Source: Heterotrichella gracilis
Lineage: Eukaryota; Sar; Xanthophyceae; Tribonematales; Xanthonemataceae
Direction of reading: 5' to 3'
DNA: 64,000 nt
NCBI GenBank assembly: GCA_032358255.1
Contig: JAULBX010001226.1
Span: 91,563-155,562, forward strand
Made by a program: the position numbers and the translations under genes. A model generated the notes under the pieces. The model was not told the origin of the DNA. It was given only the letters and a program-made list of their open reading frames with translations, and did no database searches. This document shows positions 34,521 to 46,677 of this stretch, piece after piece; positions within the stretch are counted from its first letter, which is position 1; each line of letters begins with the position of its first letter.

Positions 34521-36490
34521 AAGCATCATGAGGCCACCATGGGCAATCAAGGAACGAGGCCACAATGGGCAAACATGGGTAGGGCACAGTTATACTCCAC
34601 CGTTTGTGGAGGATAAAAAGGCAGCGTGAGCATGCACTGCATCCAACATATAGCCATCAAAGTGGTTCCCAGAAAGTATCTCAAGGGGGAAAACACCTTT
34701 AACATCACCAGAGGGGCACTGTATGTAAATGGGCAGCAACAACTGTATGAGCGTGGCATCTCAGCGTGCTACCTAGGCTATACGGTAGCAGGTTTTGAAA
34801 GTAGGACAAAATCGGTGATTTCAACATCATATGGGTTCAACATAGTTGATTCGGGTTAGTGCACCGCTTGTGTACAGATGTGGGTAATTGTGGCTCTGTA
34901 TCGGTGTCCTTGCCTATGCCCTATCACAATCTGCAGAGCAGCGCACCTCACACTGTTGCTACTTTGTTTGCCCGATGGGCAGTATGATACACTACTAAAT
35001 CAAGGTGTTGCTTGTACGCTTACTCTAATTTGCAAAGCATAACAGCGTGAATGTGAGGCATTTTGTATTAACAGGGCATACATGGGTTCAGTGGGGAGCC
35101 AAGAAACCGGGATGGCCGCACCCTAGCTGGAGGGTTTACGGAGTCTCCAGGGTTAAATTAGGGTTCAGGGTCTAGGGTGAGCCTCAGTGATCACCCTTAT
35201 GAGGCCCTAAAGTCGCATGCGCACATATGCATTGCTCTCATGGGCATAGGAACAGGCTACCACGCTTACTCCCTGCTCATATTGCATCTCAAGGGTTGCT
35301 GGTTCATCAAGCCAGAAGCCGCCACACCTACGCTTCAACTTTATGTATCAACTCCGGGTCACGCCATCTGGGAACCTACGCGGTACCTGAGTAAAAAGCA
35401 GTTGCCCATGGGAGGTTGTGGTGTATTTTTGACCGCAGGGTGTTTTAACCTCTCATTCCAACAAGTTCAACAACCCAGTGAACCGTCCAACAAGCCCGCT
35501 GCCTCCTGCAGCTAATATTGTGGGTGGTTTTGACTACCTAAAACTAGGTACAGCTTGTGTTCTTTATCACCTGTCAACAGGTGAATCGTTGTAGTTCGGC
35601 GTTGCTGCACTCTTCTGAGCTTGTTTCGATACATCGTCCTTGAGTGCCGAGGCTTCAACGGCCTGCCCTTCAGCTGATTGGGTTGCAGTGCTGGACGACC
35701 AGCTGCAATGGGCCACAACTGCTGAAATGTACATAAACGTGCCAGTCAACCTCTCCAGCCTTGGTAAAACCGTGTTTTTGCCATGAAGTGGTTCACGAAG
35801 CTCGCCAAGTCGATGGCGAGGACTCCTGACCCAAGGTGGGTGCACAGCATTTTGACAGTGCACAGCAGCAATTTGGCAGTGGCCAACTTGTCCGTCGAAG
35901 GCCTGGCACTTATGTCATCGCTGGTATGCTTTAAAGCAGCCTGTAGTATAGGTTTGAGCCTGATGATTGGACTAGTGGAGCGTCATGGGTGGCCAAGGCG
36001 TTCACTGCTCATGTGTTAGGGGTAGTGGAAGCAGGGTTGTTGACCTTCAGCAGATATCCAGGTAGCCCTGTACGATCGGTGGCCAAGGACGTCACTCTTG
36101 AGGATAGTAGTTGTAGTTTCAGTTTTGACTGCTTTGTGTTCCAGCAATACAGCGGCCAGCCCTATCTGCCTTGCCCTATAGCAATAGCTAGCCAGCCGTG
36201 TGTCCTGCACTGTTGTTCTAATACCTGCAACCCCCTCTCCCACACCACCAACTGGCGGTGGACGTGCAGCGTGGTCAGCAAAGCAATGCACTAGATATAG
36301 GGTAGGGAGATTTATGGGGTATTGTCAATTTTCTAAGATTACCCTATGCTCAGTGGCCTCCCCCCTGCCCCCCTTGCGCCGCTCCCACACACTTCCAGCA
36401 GGGGCCTAGGCCCTTCGCTGCAACAAACCCCACTCTAGGGTCCAAGGTCAAACCAACGTGTCCTCACAAATACCTTTTGCTTGCAGCACG
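34521..36490. other. Spacer, no gene seen
   Basis: No exon is supported. The 3' part would contain the promoter of the kinase gene that begins near 36491. Short palindromic and AT-rich stretches are present. Open frames at 35177-35515 and 35567-35863 lack family resemblance and splice continuity. Confidence 0.45.
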
Positions 36491-39400
36491 ATGCTCTGCT
36501 CCCTGCACCTCACCCCACACCACCACCAACTACCCCTGTTGCTGTGCAGGTCAGGAGGCCAACCTCTTCTACCTCACGAGGCCACAGACCCTACCCAAGG
36601 GCTGTCAAGGGCAGACCCCGGCCAAAGGTTGACAGCGGCAGACCCTACCCAAGAGATGAAAACTAGTGACCCAGTGGCAGACCCTACTCAGGGGTTGACA
36701 GCGGCAGGCGCAACCCAAACGTTGGCAGTGTCAGACCTTAATCAAGGGGCGGCGACTGCGCGCTCCACTGATGGGTTGTCAGCGGCAGACCCTGTAGACC
36801 CTACGCAAGAAATGACAGCGACAGACACTACGCAAAAAGTGACAGTGGCAGACCCTTCGCAAGGGTTGGCAGCACTCTACATTACTGAAGGGTTGACAGC
36901 GGCAGACCCTACTCAAGGGTTGACAGCGCCAGGTCCTACCCAGGGTTTAACAGCACTATACCCTACCCAAGGGTTGGCAACGGCAAACCCCACACAAGGG
37001 TTGGCGACAGCAGATCCTGCCCATGGGGTGACAACCACAGACCCTACCCAAGGGCTGAAGGAGGCACCAGCTCCTAGGGAGAAGCGTGCAGAAGGTATGT
37101 GCTTGAAGCGCCTACACAGGTGTGCATGCAACTCCTAACATGGCAAGCTGTGCGGAAAAACACCACGTGTGCCACATGCTAGTATGGTAGTGAGCAGCCG
37201 TTGCCTGTTTGCTGCATCATTGGGCTTGAGACCAGCTGTGTCACATGTAAACAGTATGCATGTAGGGATATTAAACACATACAAACAGGTGAATGGTGCC
37301 TCGTCTGGCAATAGGCCTCTCACCCCTGTGTGCATCGCCGCAGGCACCCCCCAACCATGTGCACTGTCGGCGTCCCCACCCGCCACCCCCACCCCCACAC
37401 CCCACCCCAGCCACCTCCCCACCGCCACAGCGCTGCCACCGCCAGCCTCCGGCCGCCCCCCACCGATCGCCCCACCAGCCCCCTCCCCCCCCACCACCCG
37501 CAGCTGGTCGGATGACAGTGGGGGCTTGGACGAGTATTCAAGCGTGTATGGATCCTCATGCTACCAAAGCTCGAGCATAGGTGCCTCATACCCGGGCCCA
37601 GCATACGAATCCATCACCACCACCGCCCGCCACAACCTACCACCGGTACACACACCCCACGTCCCCACCACCACTAGTGCCACCAACCGCCGCCACCAGC
37701 CACCACCGCCACAGCCCGCCCCAGCCACCAACCCCCATCAACCTCGTGTGGACCCCACCACCCCACCCGGCTCGCAGCCGCAGGCCCCCAGCATACATTG
37801 GTGTGATCCGCTTACTGGGGAGACCAGCGCGTTGCAGGTTACTGCAATCTTGGCGGGGGGCAAGTACCAGGCTGTTCGGCAGCTGGGGACTGGGGCCTAT
37901 GGCAGCGTGTATTTGGCGCAGTGCAAGGCGACAGGGCACCTGGTACGTGGAAAAACCCTGCCAAAAACCCTGCGCGCATCCATACCCGCCGTGCGATGTG
38001 CACAGTGTAGGGGTTCGCAAGAACTGCCACTCTTGCGGGTGGAAGTGCAGACAACCACCTGGGTCCAGGATAGGGTACCGTTTTGGGTTAAGGTGCAGAG
38101 ATTAGGATATGGTAACGAGCATGTAGCGCAGTGCGAGGCGACGGGGCACTCGGTACGGAAAGAAAACGTGGAAACCTCAGCGGAACATCCTGCGCACACC
38201 CGCCACCACCCACACCACACCGCCACCTGCCCTGTTGAATAGGTTGTGTTGCAAGTCCAGGGTTAATGGAATGCATAGGGTAAAGGATAAGTGCGTAAGG
38301 GGCAGGAGTTTAGTGGGCACAGGGCAGCTGGTAAGGGGAGGAATCTTAGCAGAAAACCCTACGCACACCCTGTAGCACGCTCTGCGTGTGCATGAGGGGT
38401 TCAGCGGTGTAGGTTGCGAGGACCGCATGGGCAAATGATCCACTCTGTCCTGTGTCCCTCCCGCCCCCACTGCCCCCAACCCACCCACCCACCCACCAGG
38501 TGGTGATCAAAATTGTGGGTCACCACACCACACGTGTGGCCGCCCAAAATCTGGACCCTGACGGGACGGATCAGGCCAAAGTTTGAACCAAATGCTACCC
38601 TCTGTGGTCTGCATGTGCCCATCAAGCCTATTTCCCTGAATCTACATCTTCCCCCCTTACGCAGGTGGCGATAAAGTTTGTGGAGGTGCACACGCCCCAC
38701 GTGCTGCAGCTGGTGGTGCGGGAGGCGCTCAACCTGCGCGCCCTCACCGGCCACCCCCACGTGGTGCCCTTCCGGGAGCTGGTGCTGACCCACAATGGAG
38801 TGGGATTAGTGATGGATTACATGAACGGGGGCGCGCTGTCAGCGGTGCTGGCGCAGTATGGGGTGCTGTCGGAGCTTGGGGCAAGGAACCTGTTCCAGCA
38901 GCTGCTGGCGGCGGTGGACTACATGACCCAGAAGGGGATCGCAAACCGGTGAGAGGAGGGGAGGGGGAAGCCCTTTGCTAGGGTCTGGGAAAGGTGCATC
39001 TCCGCAGTGTCTGATTTCTCAGAAGGGGGTCACGAGGGTTGGGGAGGGGTGGGGGGTTGGGGAGGAGGGAGGGGAGAGGAGTTGGGTGTGGGCGGTGGTA
39101 CCCTGGCAAAGGTGATGCCAAGATGTGGCTGGCGCAACAGGGGGTGGTTTCGAAGATTGGGGTCCGGAGTCTGTGTTGATAGCTGCTGGGTTGCTGTGGA
39201 GAACATGGAGCACAAGGGGGTGACAGGTGGGGTGCAATTTTCTGAGAGGTGGGGTCAGGGTGTTAGACTGAATTTAAAAATCCAGGTTCATATTCGATTA
39301 ATATTACTTATGGGTTGGAGCCTTGCATATGGACTGTGCCATTGTCCAACGACATTTGCAGCAACTCCGGCCCTGTCCCAGGAGGTAAATCTGGGGCTGC

Positions 39401-41223
39401 ACAGCCCACCAAATCACCACCGAAAGAACCTCATTCGCTCCTCCTCCCCCTGCAGGGACATTAAACTGGACAACTTGCTCCTGGACTGCCCTCCTAACTG
39501 CGACCCTCAGCTCAAGGTGTGCGACTTTGGCCTCTCAAAGGATGTGTCTCGCAGCAGTGCACCCCATACCCTGGTTGGCACCCCGCTGTACATGGCTCCC
39601 GAGGTGCTGCTGAATGTGAAAGAGTACGATGGCCACAAGGCGGACGTGTGGTCCTGTGGGGTGGTGCTCTACTACATGCTGCACGGCAGGTGCGGGAAAT
39701 CCTCCACAAACCCTCCATCCACTGCAGGTACTAAGAGGGTAACAGAAAATGATGTAGGTTTGCTGCAGTCCGTGCAAACCGATACCGTTAGGTGGCGCAT
39801 CCTTGTCCCCCTATAATGTTGCAGGCGCCATGCCCCCCTCTTGAATCCTCCCCTTGCATGCACTTACCTTCCTGGATCACAGTTTGTAGTACACGGGCCA
39901 CCCCAACGCTGCCAACCTTGACTCCTAACAACCACAAACCAAATTTAAATCGAATACCACAATCACTCGGTGGCAAGCGCCCGTCAAGCACTGTCTGTGC
40001 TTTCAACGCCCCCCTCTCATGTTGACCATCTTGGGCCTCCCATGCAGGCACCCATTTGAGCACAGCGTGGGTGGCATCAACAAATCAACCCTGGACCCTT
40101 CATACGTTGCCCAACCCTTAAACCACACCCCAGCCTCCCTTTTGCAACCAAGCATTCAGCCACTGCCACTGTCACAGTGTCCGATGTACTCCTCCCCTGA
40201 GCTCTCCCCTCCTGAGCCACCTGCTCTTCCCCCTTCCAGGCACCCATTTGAGCACAGCTGGCGCAACACAGGCGACCCCAATGCGCCCAACCTGGCCCTC
40301 CAGTCCTACTTCAAGGCCCTCATGAACCAGGAATACGTGCTTTCGGAGGCCCTCAGCCCAGACTGCAGGTAACGTGTGGAGGTGTATGGGTTTGTAATGG
40401 GTTTGGTCCAGGTGCAGTTCAGAGCCTTATGCATCAAGATGTGTGGGTGGAGGGCCCACTTGGTAGGGCACTATGGTGCAGGCATTAAGTGTAATCATGA
40501 ATCAAGAGCAATCACGTTCAAAGACTCGCAGCTTAGACTCGGTAATGGTGGGGCAGCTGGAAATGTGATGAGGAGAGAAAGCACAGTTGTGTGAGCACAA
40601 CCTCAAATGCTCCAAGCTCAAAAAGGCAATGATAAAGGGCGCCGTACTTCATAGACTAGTTGATAATTGGATGGAATGGCCACCACAGTTCTTGTAACCC
40701 ATAGGCACCTGGCGTTGTGCAGTCCCTTGAGATTGAAGGGAACTCGCGGAGCTCTTGCTCTCCTTCACACAGGAGCGCCTTCACAAACTACCAAAGGGGG
40801 CTAAAAGTAGTTATTTAGTTACATGCATTCCAGCAATACTGCCAGATCAGGAGTTAGTCTAAAAAGGAATTGAAAACTACTTAGAAAATACTTTGCAGTT
40901 CGCCCATATTGCCACCCCTTTTCCCCCTTCCTTCCTCATCTGCCTTACACACCCTTAACCCCCCTCCCTGCTGCAGGTCCATCCTCACCTCCATGCTCCA
41001 CTCAGACCCCGCTTCCCGCCCCTCCATCAACACCCTCATGTCCCACCCCTGGTACAACCAGGGCGCGGAGGAAAGTCTAGGGCCAACCATCCGCGAAATC
41101 AACCGGGGATACGCGCAGCGCCCGTCACCCCCTGGGATGCAGAGTGAGGACGACATCAAGAACATTTGCCGCGCAACTTTCCCTGCTCTCAGAGCGCGCA
41201 ACGACCAGCTCGACTTGGGTTGA
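36491..41223 (+). CDS. SnRK2-like Ser/Thr protein kinase with repeat-rich N-terminus
   Basis: Exons 36491-37094, 37344-37942, 38665-38948, 39456-39689, 40240-40368 and 40977-41223 join in phase, about 698 residues. Residues about 25-190 are a degenerate 9-residue repeat (ADPTQGLTA). A Pro/Thr/His-rich linker follows. The kinase domain has [10 protein letters not shown] (P-loop), VAIKFVEV (lysine), [13 protein letters not shown] (catalytic loop with Asn in place of the usual His), [44 protein letters not shown] and HPWYNQG. The sequence around [14 protein letters not shown] and the short C-terminus fit the SnRK2 branch, which acts in stress and nutrient signalling in the green lineage. It is a paralogue of the gene at 43299-46677. 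The start (ATG 36491) is uncertain; an acceptor-like site at 36549 would allow an upstream exon. Confidence 0.88.
36560..37075 (+). repeat. Coding tandem repeat (27-30 bp unit)
   Basis: About fifteen units of the type TTGACAGCGGCAGACCCTAC plus CCAAGGG lie in exon 1 of the kinase gene and encode variants of LTAADPTQG. Most units keep the reading frame, with unit length varying by multiples of three. The paralogous kinase lacks this block. Confidence 0.9.
38105..38550 (+). repeat. Ghosts of kinase exon 2 end and exon 3 start
   Basis: 38110-38170 copies the end and donor of exon 2 (GCGCAGTGC-AGGCGACGGGGCAC, GGTACG-AAA), real copy 37915-37955. 38495-38545 copies the start of exon 3 (CAGGTGGTGATCAAA-TTGTGG, CCACAC-ACGTG), real copy 38660-38705. 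Each lies on its own exon's side of the intron. Confidence 0.8.
39165..40110 (+). repeat. Ghosts of kinase exon 3 end and exon 5 start
   Basis: 39180-39230 resembles the end of exon 3 (GCTGCTGG, GTGGA-ACATG, AGAAGGGG in the real exon; GCTGCTGG, GTGGAGAACATG, ACAAGGGG here). 40044-40085 copies the start of exon 5 with acceptor (GCAGGCACCCATTTGAGCAC then AGCGTGG), real copy 40236-40265. Confidence 0.8.
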
Positions 41224-43298
41224 TAATTGGCTGTGTGTGCAGCCTGCTGTGTGGGGCGGCGCTTTGCTTGGTTGATTATTTCATTTCAGCGGATTGTGGA
41301 TGGATGTGTTTGGGGCCGCATGTGGTCCCGTAGTTGGTCAGCTAATTTGACTCATTTGACTGCAAAGCTGGAGTGCATGGTGTGTAACTAGGTATGTTTC
41401 TAGCTGACCGCATTATTGGCTTATTGGTTGTATTCTCCAAGGTACTGTTGGCACACATGGGAGATAACTTTCTTGGAAGGATCCGTTAATGCAGCATCAA
41501 TTTTTTCCCCTTTTTGCAAGTGGCTGTGCTCACGCACATGAATAAAGTAGTTTCGATGCCCTACCACTTTGTAGCCATTGAAGAGCAACGAGAGAGGTCC
41601 TGGGGTAGTCCCAAGATTCTGTGTTTTGCTTTTTGTTTGCGATTTGGGAATGCTTTTGTCAATGACTCCTTTGTTGCACCACTTTGATGTCACATGGGGC
41701 AGTGCGTGGACGCTGCAGGGGTTGTTGGCGTTCTGTGGTGCCCATGGGGGAAACAAACAAGCTACAATCGTTTATACCTGCATATTTAGCTCAGTGCCTG
41801 AGAGTCACCAACAATTACATTCAGTGATCGGTCCCGAGGGATGCAATTGGTATTTGGAATCCTCTTTATCCTGCACTTTTTAAAGTGAGTGGGTTCCAAG
41901 TGTAGAGTCACCCATAATATGACATGTTGAGAGGAGGTGTGCAGGTCAAGCGCAATGTTGATGCAGAGGTTGGGCATGCTTTGAAATTTATTAATCAAAG
42001 GCAGCCTCAGGATGAACAGCCTCTTGTCAAGTTTTGACAACAGGTTGAGGTTTGAAAATGCCTGGGCATGTCTTCATTATACCCATTTGCAAATTAATTA
42101 GTTTACACATATTATGCCGGCGTTCTGAAACAAGCTTCCATGCCTGTATGGTATTCAATAATATTTAACTATCACATTCAATTTGTTGCAACTATAGTAA
42201 TTGTGACAAGCTCTTATGGCGCCAGCTACGCGCTTTACCGGTAAGCTAAGTAGCCCACATGTAGCCTGCAGGCGGGCAAGCAACACTCGACAAAATGCGC
42301 CCCCTTATTACCGTATGTGCCATGGACGAATGATTGTGATCAATAATTGTGCTAAACATGTGTACACTAATATGTGGCCTTTGCAAGTACACCCAACGAG
42401 GCCAAAGCGTGCTGACCTCAAGCATGCATGTGGTGCATTGGGCAAAACCCATGGCAAAAACGTTTGTAATGAAATTCAATTAGTATGCAATGCAATTGAT
42501 AGAATCTAGCGAGCTGCAGCAATCTCGCTAGCTGGCAGCCGCTGCTGCTGCATCTCCCCTAATTAAAAGGCTTCAGCCTGAGGCTTTGAAATGGGCCCCT
42601 TTGCATATGCCACCCTGTGGGGCACCGTGGGGTCCATCCGGTAGGGCACAGGGCGTGCAAGCGCAGTGAAATACCGTGACAGAAGGCACTGAAATCCGCC
42701 TGGCCTTTCAACCTAATATACTGCTTAGTACGCTTAGTACCACCATTATGGCAGCCAAAAATTGAATTGGAGCATGAATAATACCGTTGGGGACTGCCTA
42801 CTGCCACCTGGTATGTGTGGTACAACAAGTCACGCATGTGAATGGATATCCAGCCGCATCCATTTTGGAAACAGCTTTCATAAACGCATTGACCAAGCCA
42901 CTCCCACTCTCTACTCAGAGGAACTACAACTGTCCACAAAAGAGGCAAGCAACAAAAGAGGCAAAAGCACTGAAATGAAAACCAGACCCTCCTCTATGCA
43001 GTTGTCCCTTGGCAATTTCTTTGAAAGTGAAAAACCTACTCAACATGATGTGTACATGCCTGCACATCCAGCAGTCTCTGATGGGAAACAACTTTCATAA
43101 ACATGTGGTTGAACACCGCCGCTAGGATGCAGCCCTTCGTACATAACCCTAGACCACACCGATTTTGTACAAAAGACCTGCAAGGACCTGAAACCCTCTA
43201 ACATGGATGCCCCTGCGTGGAATCCAGCCGCGGGAGAAAATGCAGCTTTCACAATAGCAACGACCACACCCCCGACCTTGAGCCCTGCATTGGGAGTC
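41224..43298. other. Spacer between the tail-to-tail kinase genes
   Basis: This 2-kb spacer holds the two 3' untranslated regions. No exon is supported. 43040-43200 has short stretches of high-GC sequence but no continuity with either gene. If the kinases arose by an inverted duplication, the axis should lie here; I see no long inverted repeat. Confidence 0.5.
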
Positions 43299-46200
43299 CT
43301 AAAACCTGTACTTCCCTTCTGCAGCCTCGAAGGAGGCTTGGCACAGCTCCCGAATTTGCTGGCTGGTCTGCAAGCCCGGTGGCGGGGGGATGTACACCAG
43401 CCCCCTATTGATGGTGTGGAGGGTGCGGCCCAGGGAAGGGAGGCAGCCCTCATTGAACCAGGGGTGGGACATCACTTCCAGCGTGGAGGGGCGGGAGAAG
43501 GGGCTTGGCACGAGCATGGCGGCAAGGAGCCGCCTGTGGGGGACGGGGGTGGGGGGCGTCAAGGGGAGAGGGGGCGGCTGGACTTTGCTGAAACCCAAGC
43601 AGATACATGACATGCATTTGTTGAAATATAATGTACCTCAATTCGTTTGTATTTACATACGAATACAAGTACAGCAACTCACTCATATTTGGGTAATAAT
43701 TGTGGTGCTTGAGCGCATACAAATGTAGTCATTTTATGCACCCCATGATATCTGTAATGACAGACACCAAACGGGGCTAAGCTCAGGTGCTATGCCCTTG
43801 TTACCCAGGTAGCTGTCAACACGCCATGCCCCACTGTTGCTGCCTGAACTGTCTGCGATTTTCTAAATTGGCTTGTGGCCCACGGTGCAGTTGTGTTAAG
43901 TACATTTCACACGAATTCAGCAATATAGCCAGATTAGCAGTCAATCTTGCACATGCGGGGCCATGCAGCTTGTTCCTGGCACTTTTTAAATTACTTATTG
44001 AACCCACGCAACATAAGGTCCGGTGCAGCCATGTGTAATAGCATTACTTGTCTTTCTTCCCTTCTTCAGTAACAGGTGGACTTTTCATGATAACCAACAA
44101 GAGTTATTATGCACTGCTGCAGTGTGGTGTGAGGCTGCTTGACAGCAACGGGTAGTTCTCGTAGTGCATAAGAAGGGTATTTTCAAATCCTGGTTTCAAA
44201 TCCTTATACTTGGATGCAAGGTGTAATAAAGGTTATTCAATTGGAGGGGAATTGTCAATATTTCCCTCCCAAAAAGCGGCAATACAACAACAGGGGTAGA
44301 AGGTTTTGTAATGTATTTTAAACCAGTACCTGCAGTCTTCCGAGAGGCTGTCTGCCAGGACGTAATTGTCATGGTGCTTGAGTAGCGCTGCCAGATACGC
44401 CTGGAGTTTGTAGTTGCGTGTGGTGCCAGCGTCACCAGAGCGAGGGCCATCAAAGGAGCAGCAGCTGCTCTCAAAGGGGTGCCTGCAGGTGTGGAAGGGG
44501 GGGTATATGGTCCAATGCTGCAAGAAGTGCAACATCCACAACGGCCCTCGCAGCAGGGGGAGAGGGGGGGGGAGGACAGCAATAGGGTTTATGCACAACA
44601 ATATGGTTTATGTACAAAGTTTAGTTCCTATACAGCGGACCGCCCATACACTCACCACACAGGGGCTGAACCCTACACCCTACCCCATGGTTCTATGGTC
44701 TGCTCACACCTTCCATGTGCTCACACCTTCCATGCAGCATGTGGAAGGGCACCACCCCGCAGGACCACACATCCGCCCTGTGCCTATCATAACCATGTAC
44801 TACATACTACAGGGTTGTGCCCACATGGCTGTCTCCCAGCACTGGCCAAGGCCAAGCGGCTTCTGCCACGAACTGTCGGAAGGGTTTCTGGGGGGTGGCC
44901 TCGCACCTCCCATGCAGCATGTAGTAGAGCACCACCCCGCACGACCACACGTCCGCCTTGTGCCCATCATACTCGTGCGCATTCAGCAGCACCTCTGGCG
45001 CAATATACAGCGGGGTGCCAACCAGGGTATGCGGCCCGCTGCTGTTGCAAACATCCTTTGAGAGGCCAAAGTCGCACACCTTGAGCTGTGGTTCGCAGTT
45101 AGGAGGGCAGTCCAGGAGCAGGTTGCAGGGCTTGATGTCCCTGCAGGAGCAGGGTTTAGGGTTCCTGAGGCCAGGGTTTGCAGCCCAAAAGGCAGTGCAG
45201 CAGCAGGTTGCAGGGACTGGATGTCCCTTGTGGGGAGGTTTATCCCAGGGTATGCGGGGTGTGGGAGGTTGTGTGGCAAGGGTTTCCATCGCCTCCCTCA
45301 CCTGCTTGTCATCCCCTGCACCAACCCTCCAAAAGTAGCCTCCCGGGACCTCCGCACCCGTTCCCTTTACCCTCAACCCCCCGACCTGCCGTTCCTCCCT
45401 TTGGTGCCCCGATTGCAGGCCCTAATGCAGAATGCCTAAACCCTGATGCAGAATCCCAAGCCCTCACGCATACCTCCCCCCTCCTTTGCCACCCGCCTGT
45501 TGCTGATCCGCTGCTTCAGGATGTAACCACTGCCCACACCCACCTGTCCCAAACCCTAGTGAAGAGTTTCCCCCTCCCTTCCCTCCCCCTCCCACCCACC
45601 TGTTGCTGATCCCTTTCACCACCATAAAGTCCACTCCTGCCACCAGCTGTTGGAACAGATGCCTTGCCTTGTCCTCACACATCTTCCCGCACCCATCCAG
45701 CATGTCAGTCAGGCTGCCCATGTTCATGTAGTCCATCACTATCCCCACACCGTCGGGGGTCAGCACCAGCTCCCGGAAGGGCACCACGTGGGGGTGGCCG
45801 GTGAGGGCGCGCAGGTTGAGCACCTCACGCACCACCAGCTGGAGCATGCGGGCGTCGTGGACCCGCACGTACTTGATGGCCACCTGTGTTGCGAGGGTAA
45901 AAGTCATAGTTTGTATGGGTTTGTATGGGTTTCTCTGGGCCCTGTTGGTCTTTGAGCGGATAGGCGGCAGCATTTGGTGCAGGTGGCGGGAGGCTTGAGA
46001 GGGCTTGTGGGTGGTAGGTTGAGCACCTCACGGACCACCAGGTGCAGCATGCGGGGGGCGAGGACGCGCACGCACTTGGCAGCCTGCGGGTTCAGGGTGT
46101 AGGGTTTCAAAGTAGGGTTTTTTCCCGTGCGCTCACTGAGCAACCGCGGCGGCTTACCTGTTGCCCCGTGCGGCTGCATGTGGCCAAGTGTACAGTCCCA

Positions 46201-46677
46201 TAGCTGCCCTTCCCAAGCTGCGACAGGGGCTGGTATCTCCTAGCAGCTGCCATTGCAGAGTGCTGAAGCAAAGTGGGTTGCCCTGTGGCGGGGTCGCACC
46301 ACCGCAAGGTGGGTGCTGGTGCAACCGTAGGAGGGTTTTGGGAGGGGGCACAGCGGGGCTCAACCCTAGGGGGGGCTTGGGCGGCCGCAGGGGCATGTAC
46401 CCCTTGTGTACCTCGTGGTTGTAGGCGGTTGTGGTAAGGGTTTGGCACGAGGTTTGAGGGGGAGGGGGGTGAGGGTTGTGGGCAGTGGTTGCCGAGGTCT
46501 GGGTGGGGAGTGGGCGTTGTGGCGGCGGGGGCGGCGGTGGTGCGGAGGGGGCTGGTGGCGTCACAACCCCCCTCCATAGAAGCATCACTGGTGCTGGTGC
46601 TAAGCTGGTCACACCCGCTTGTGCCTGTGGAGTTTGTGGTGGCTAGGGGTGACAGCACCTGGGGAGGTTGCGATCGC
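43299..46677 (-). CDS. SnRK2-like Ser/Thr protein kinase, paralogue of the 36491 gene
   Basis: Exons 46158-46677, 45600-45883, 44907-45140, 44330-44482 and 43299-43533 join in phase, about 475 residues; the 5' exon is not found, because 46677 looks like an acceptor (GTGTGCAG) and no start precedes it. An internal Met (ASMEGGC) could be a start. Motifs: [10 protein letters not shown] (P-loop), VAIKYVRV (lysine), [13 protein letters not shown] (Asn for His), [45 protein letters not shown] and HPWFNEG. Exons 3 and 4 of the paralogue have exactly the same lengths here (284 and 234 bp), and all intron positions in the kinase domain agree. The N-terminus is Pro/Thr-rich and shares WCDP-TG just before the kinase but lacks the ADPTQG repeats. 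Confidence 0.87.
44720..46085 (-). repeat. Ghosts at four exon edges of the second SnRK2-like kinase
   Basis: 44727-44790 copies the end of exon 44907-45140 (TCCATGCAGCATGT, AGCACCACCCCGCA-like). 45183-45230 copies its start (CAGCAGCAGGTTGCAGGG, GATGTCC). 45490-45545 copies the donor end of exon 45600-45883 (CCACCCGCCTGTTGCTGATC). 46012-46080 copies its start (TTGAGCACCTCACG-ACCACC, AGCATGCGGG, ACGCGCACG-ACTTGG). Confidence 0.85.

Noticed and set aside
36560-37075. Treating the ADPTQG repeat as a non-coding satellite
   Set aside because: It stays open throughout in one frame and its exon end joins in phase to the kinase linker exon, so coding is more likely.
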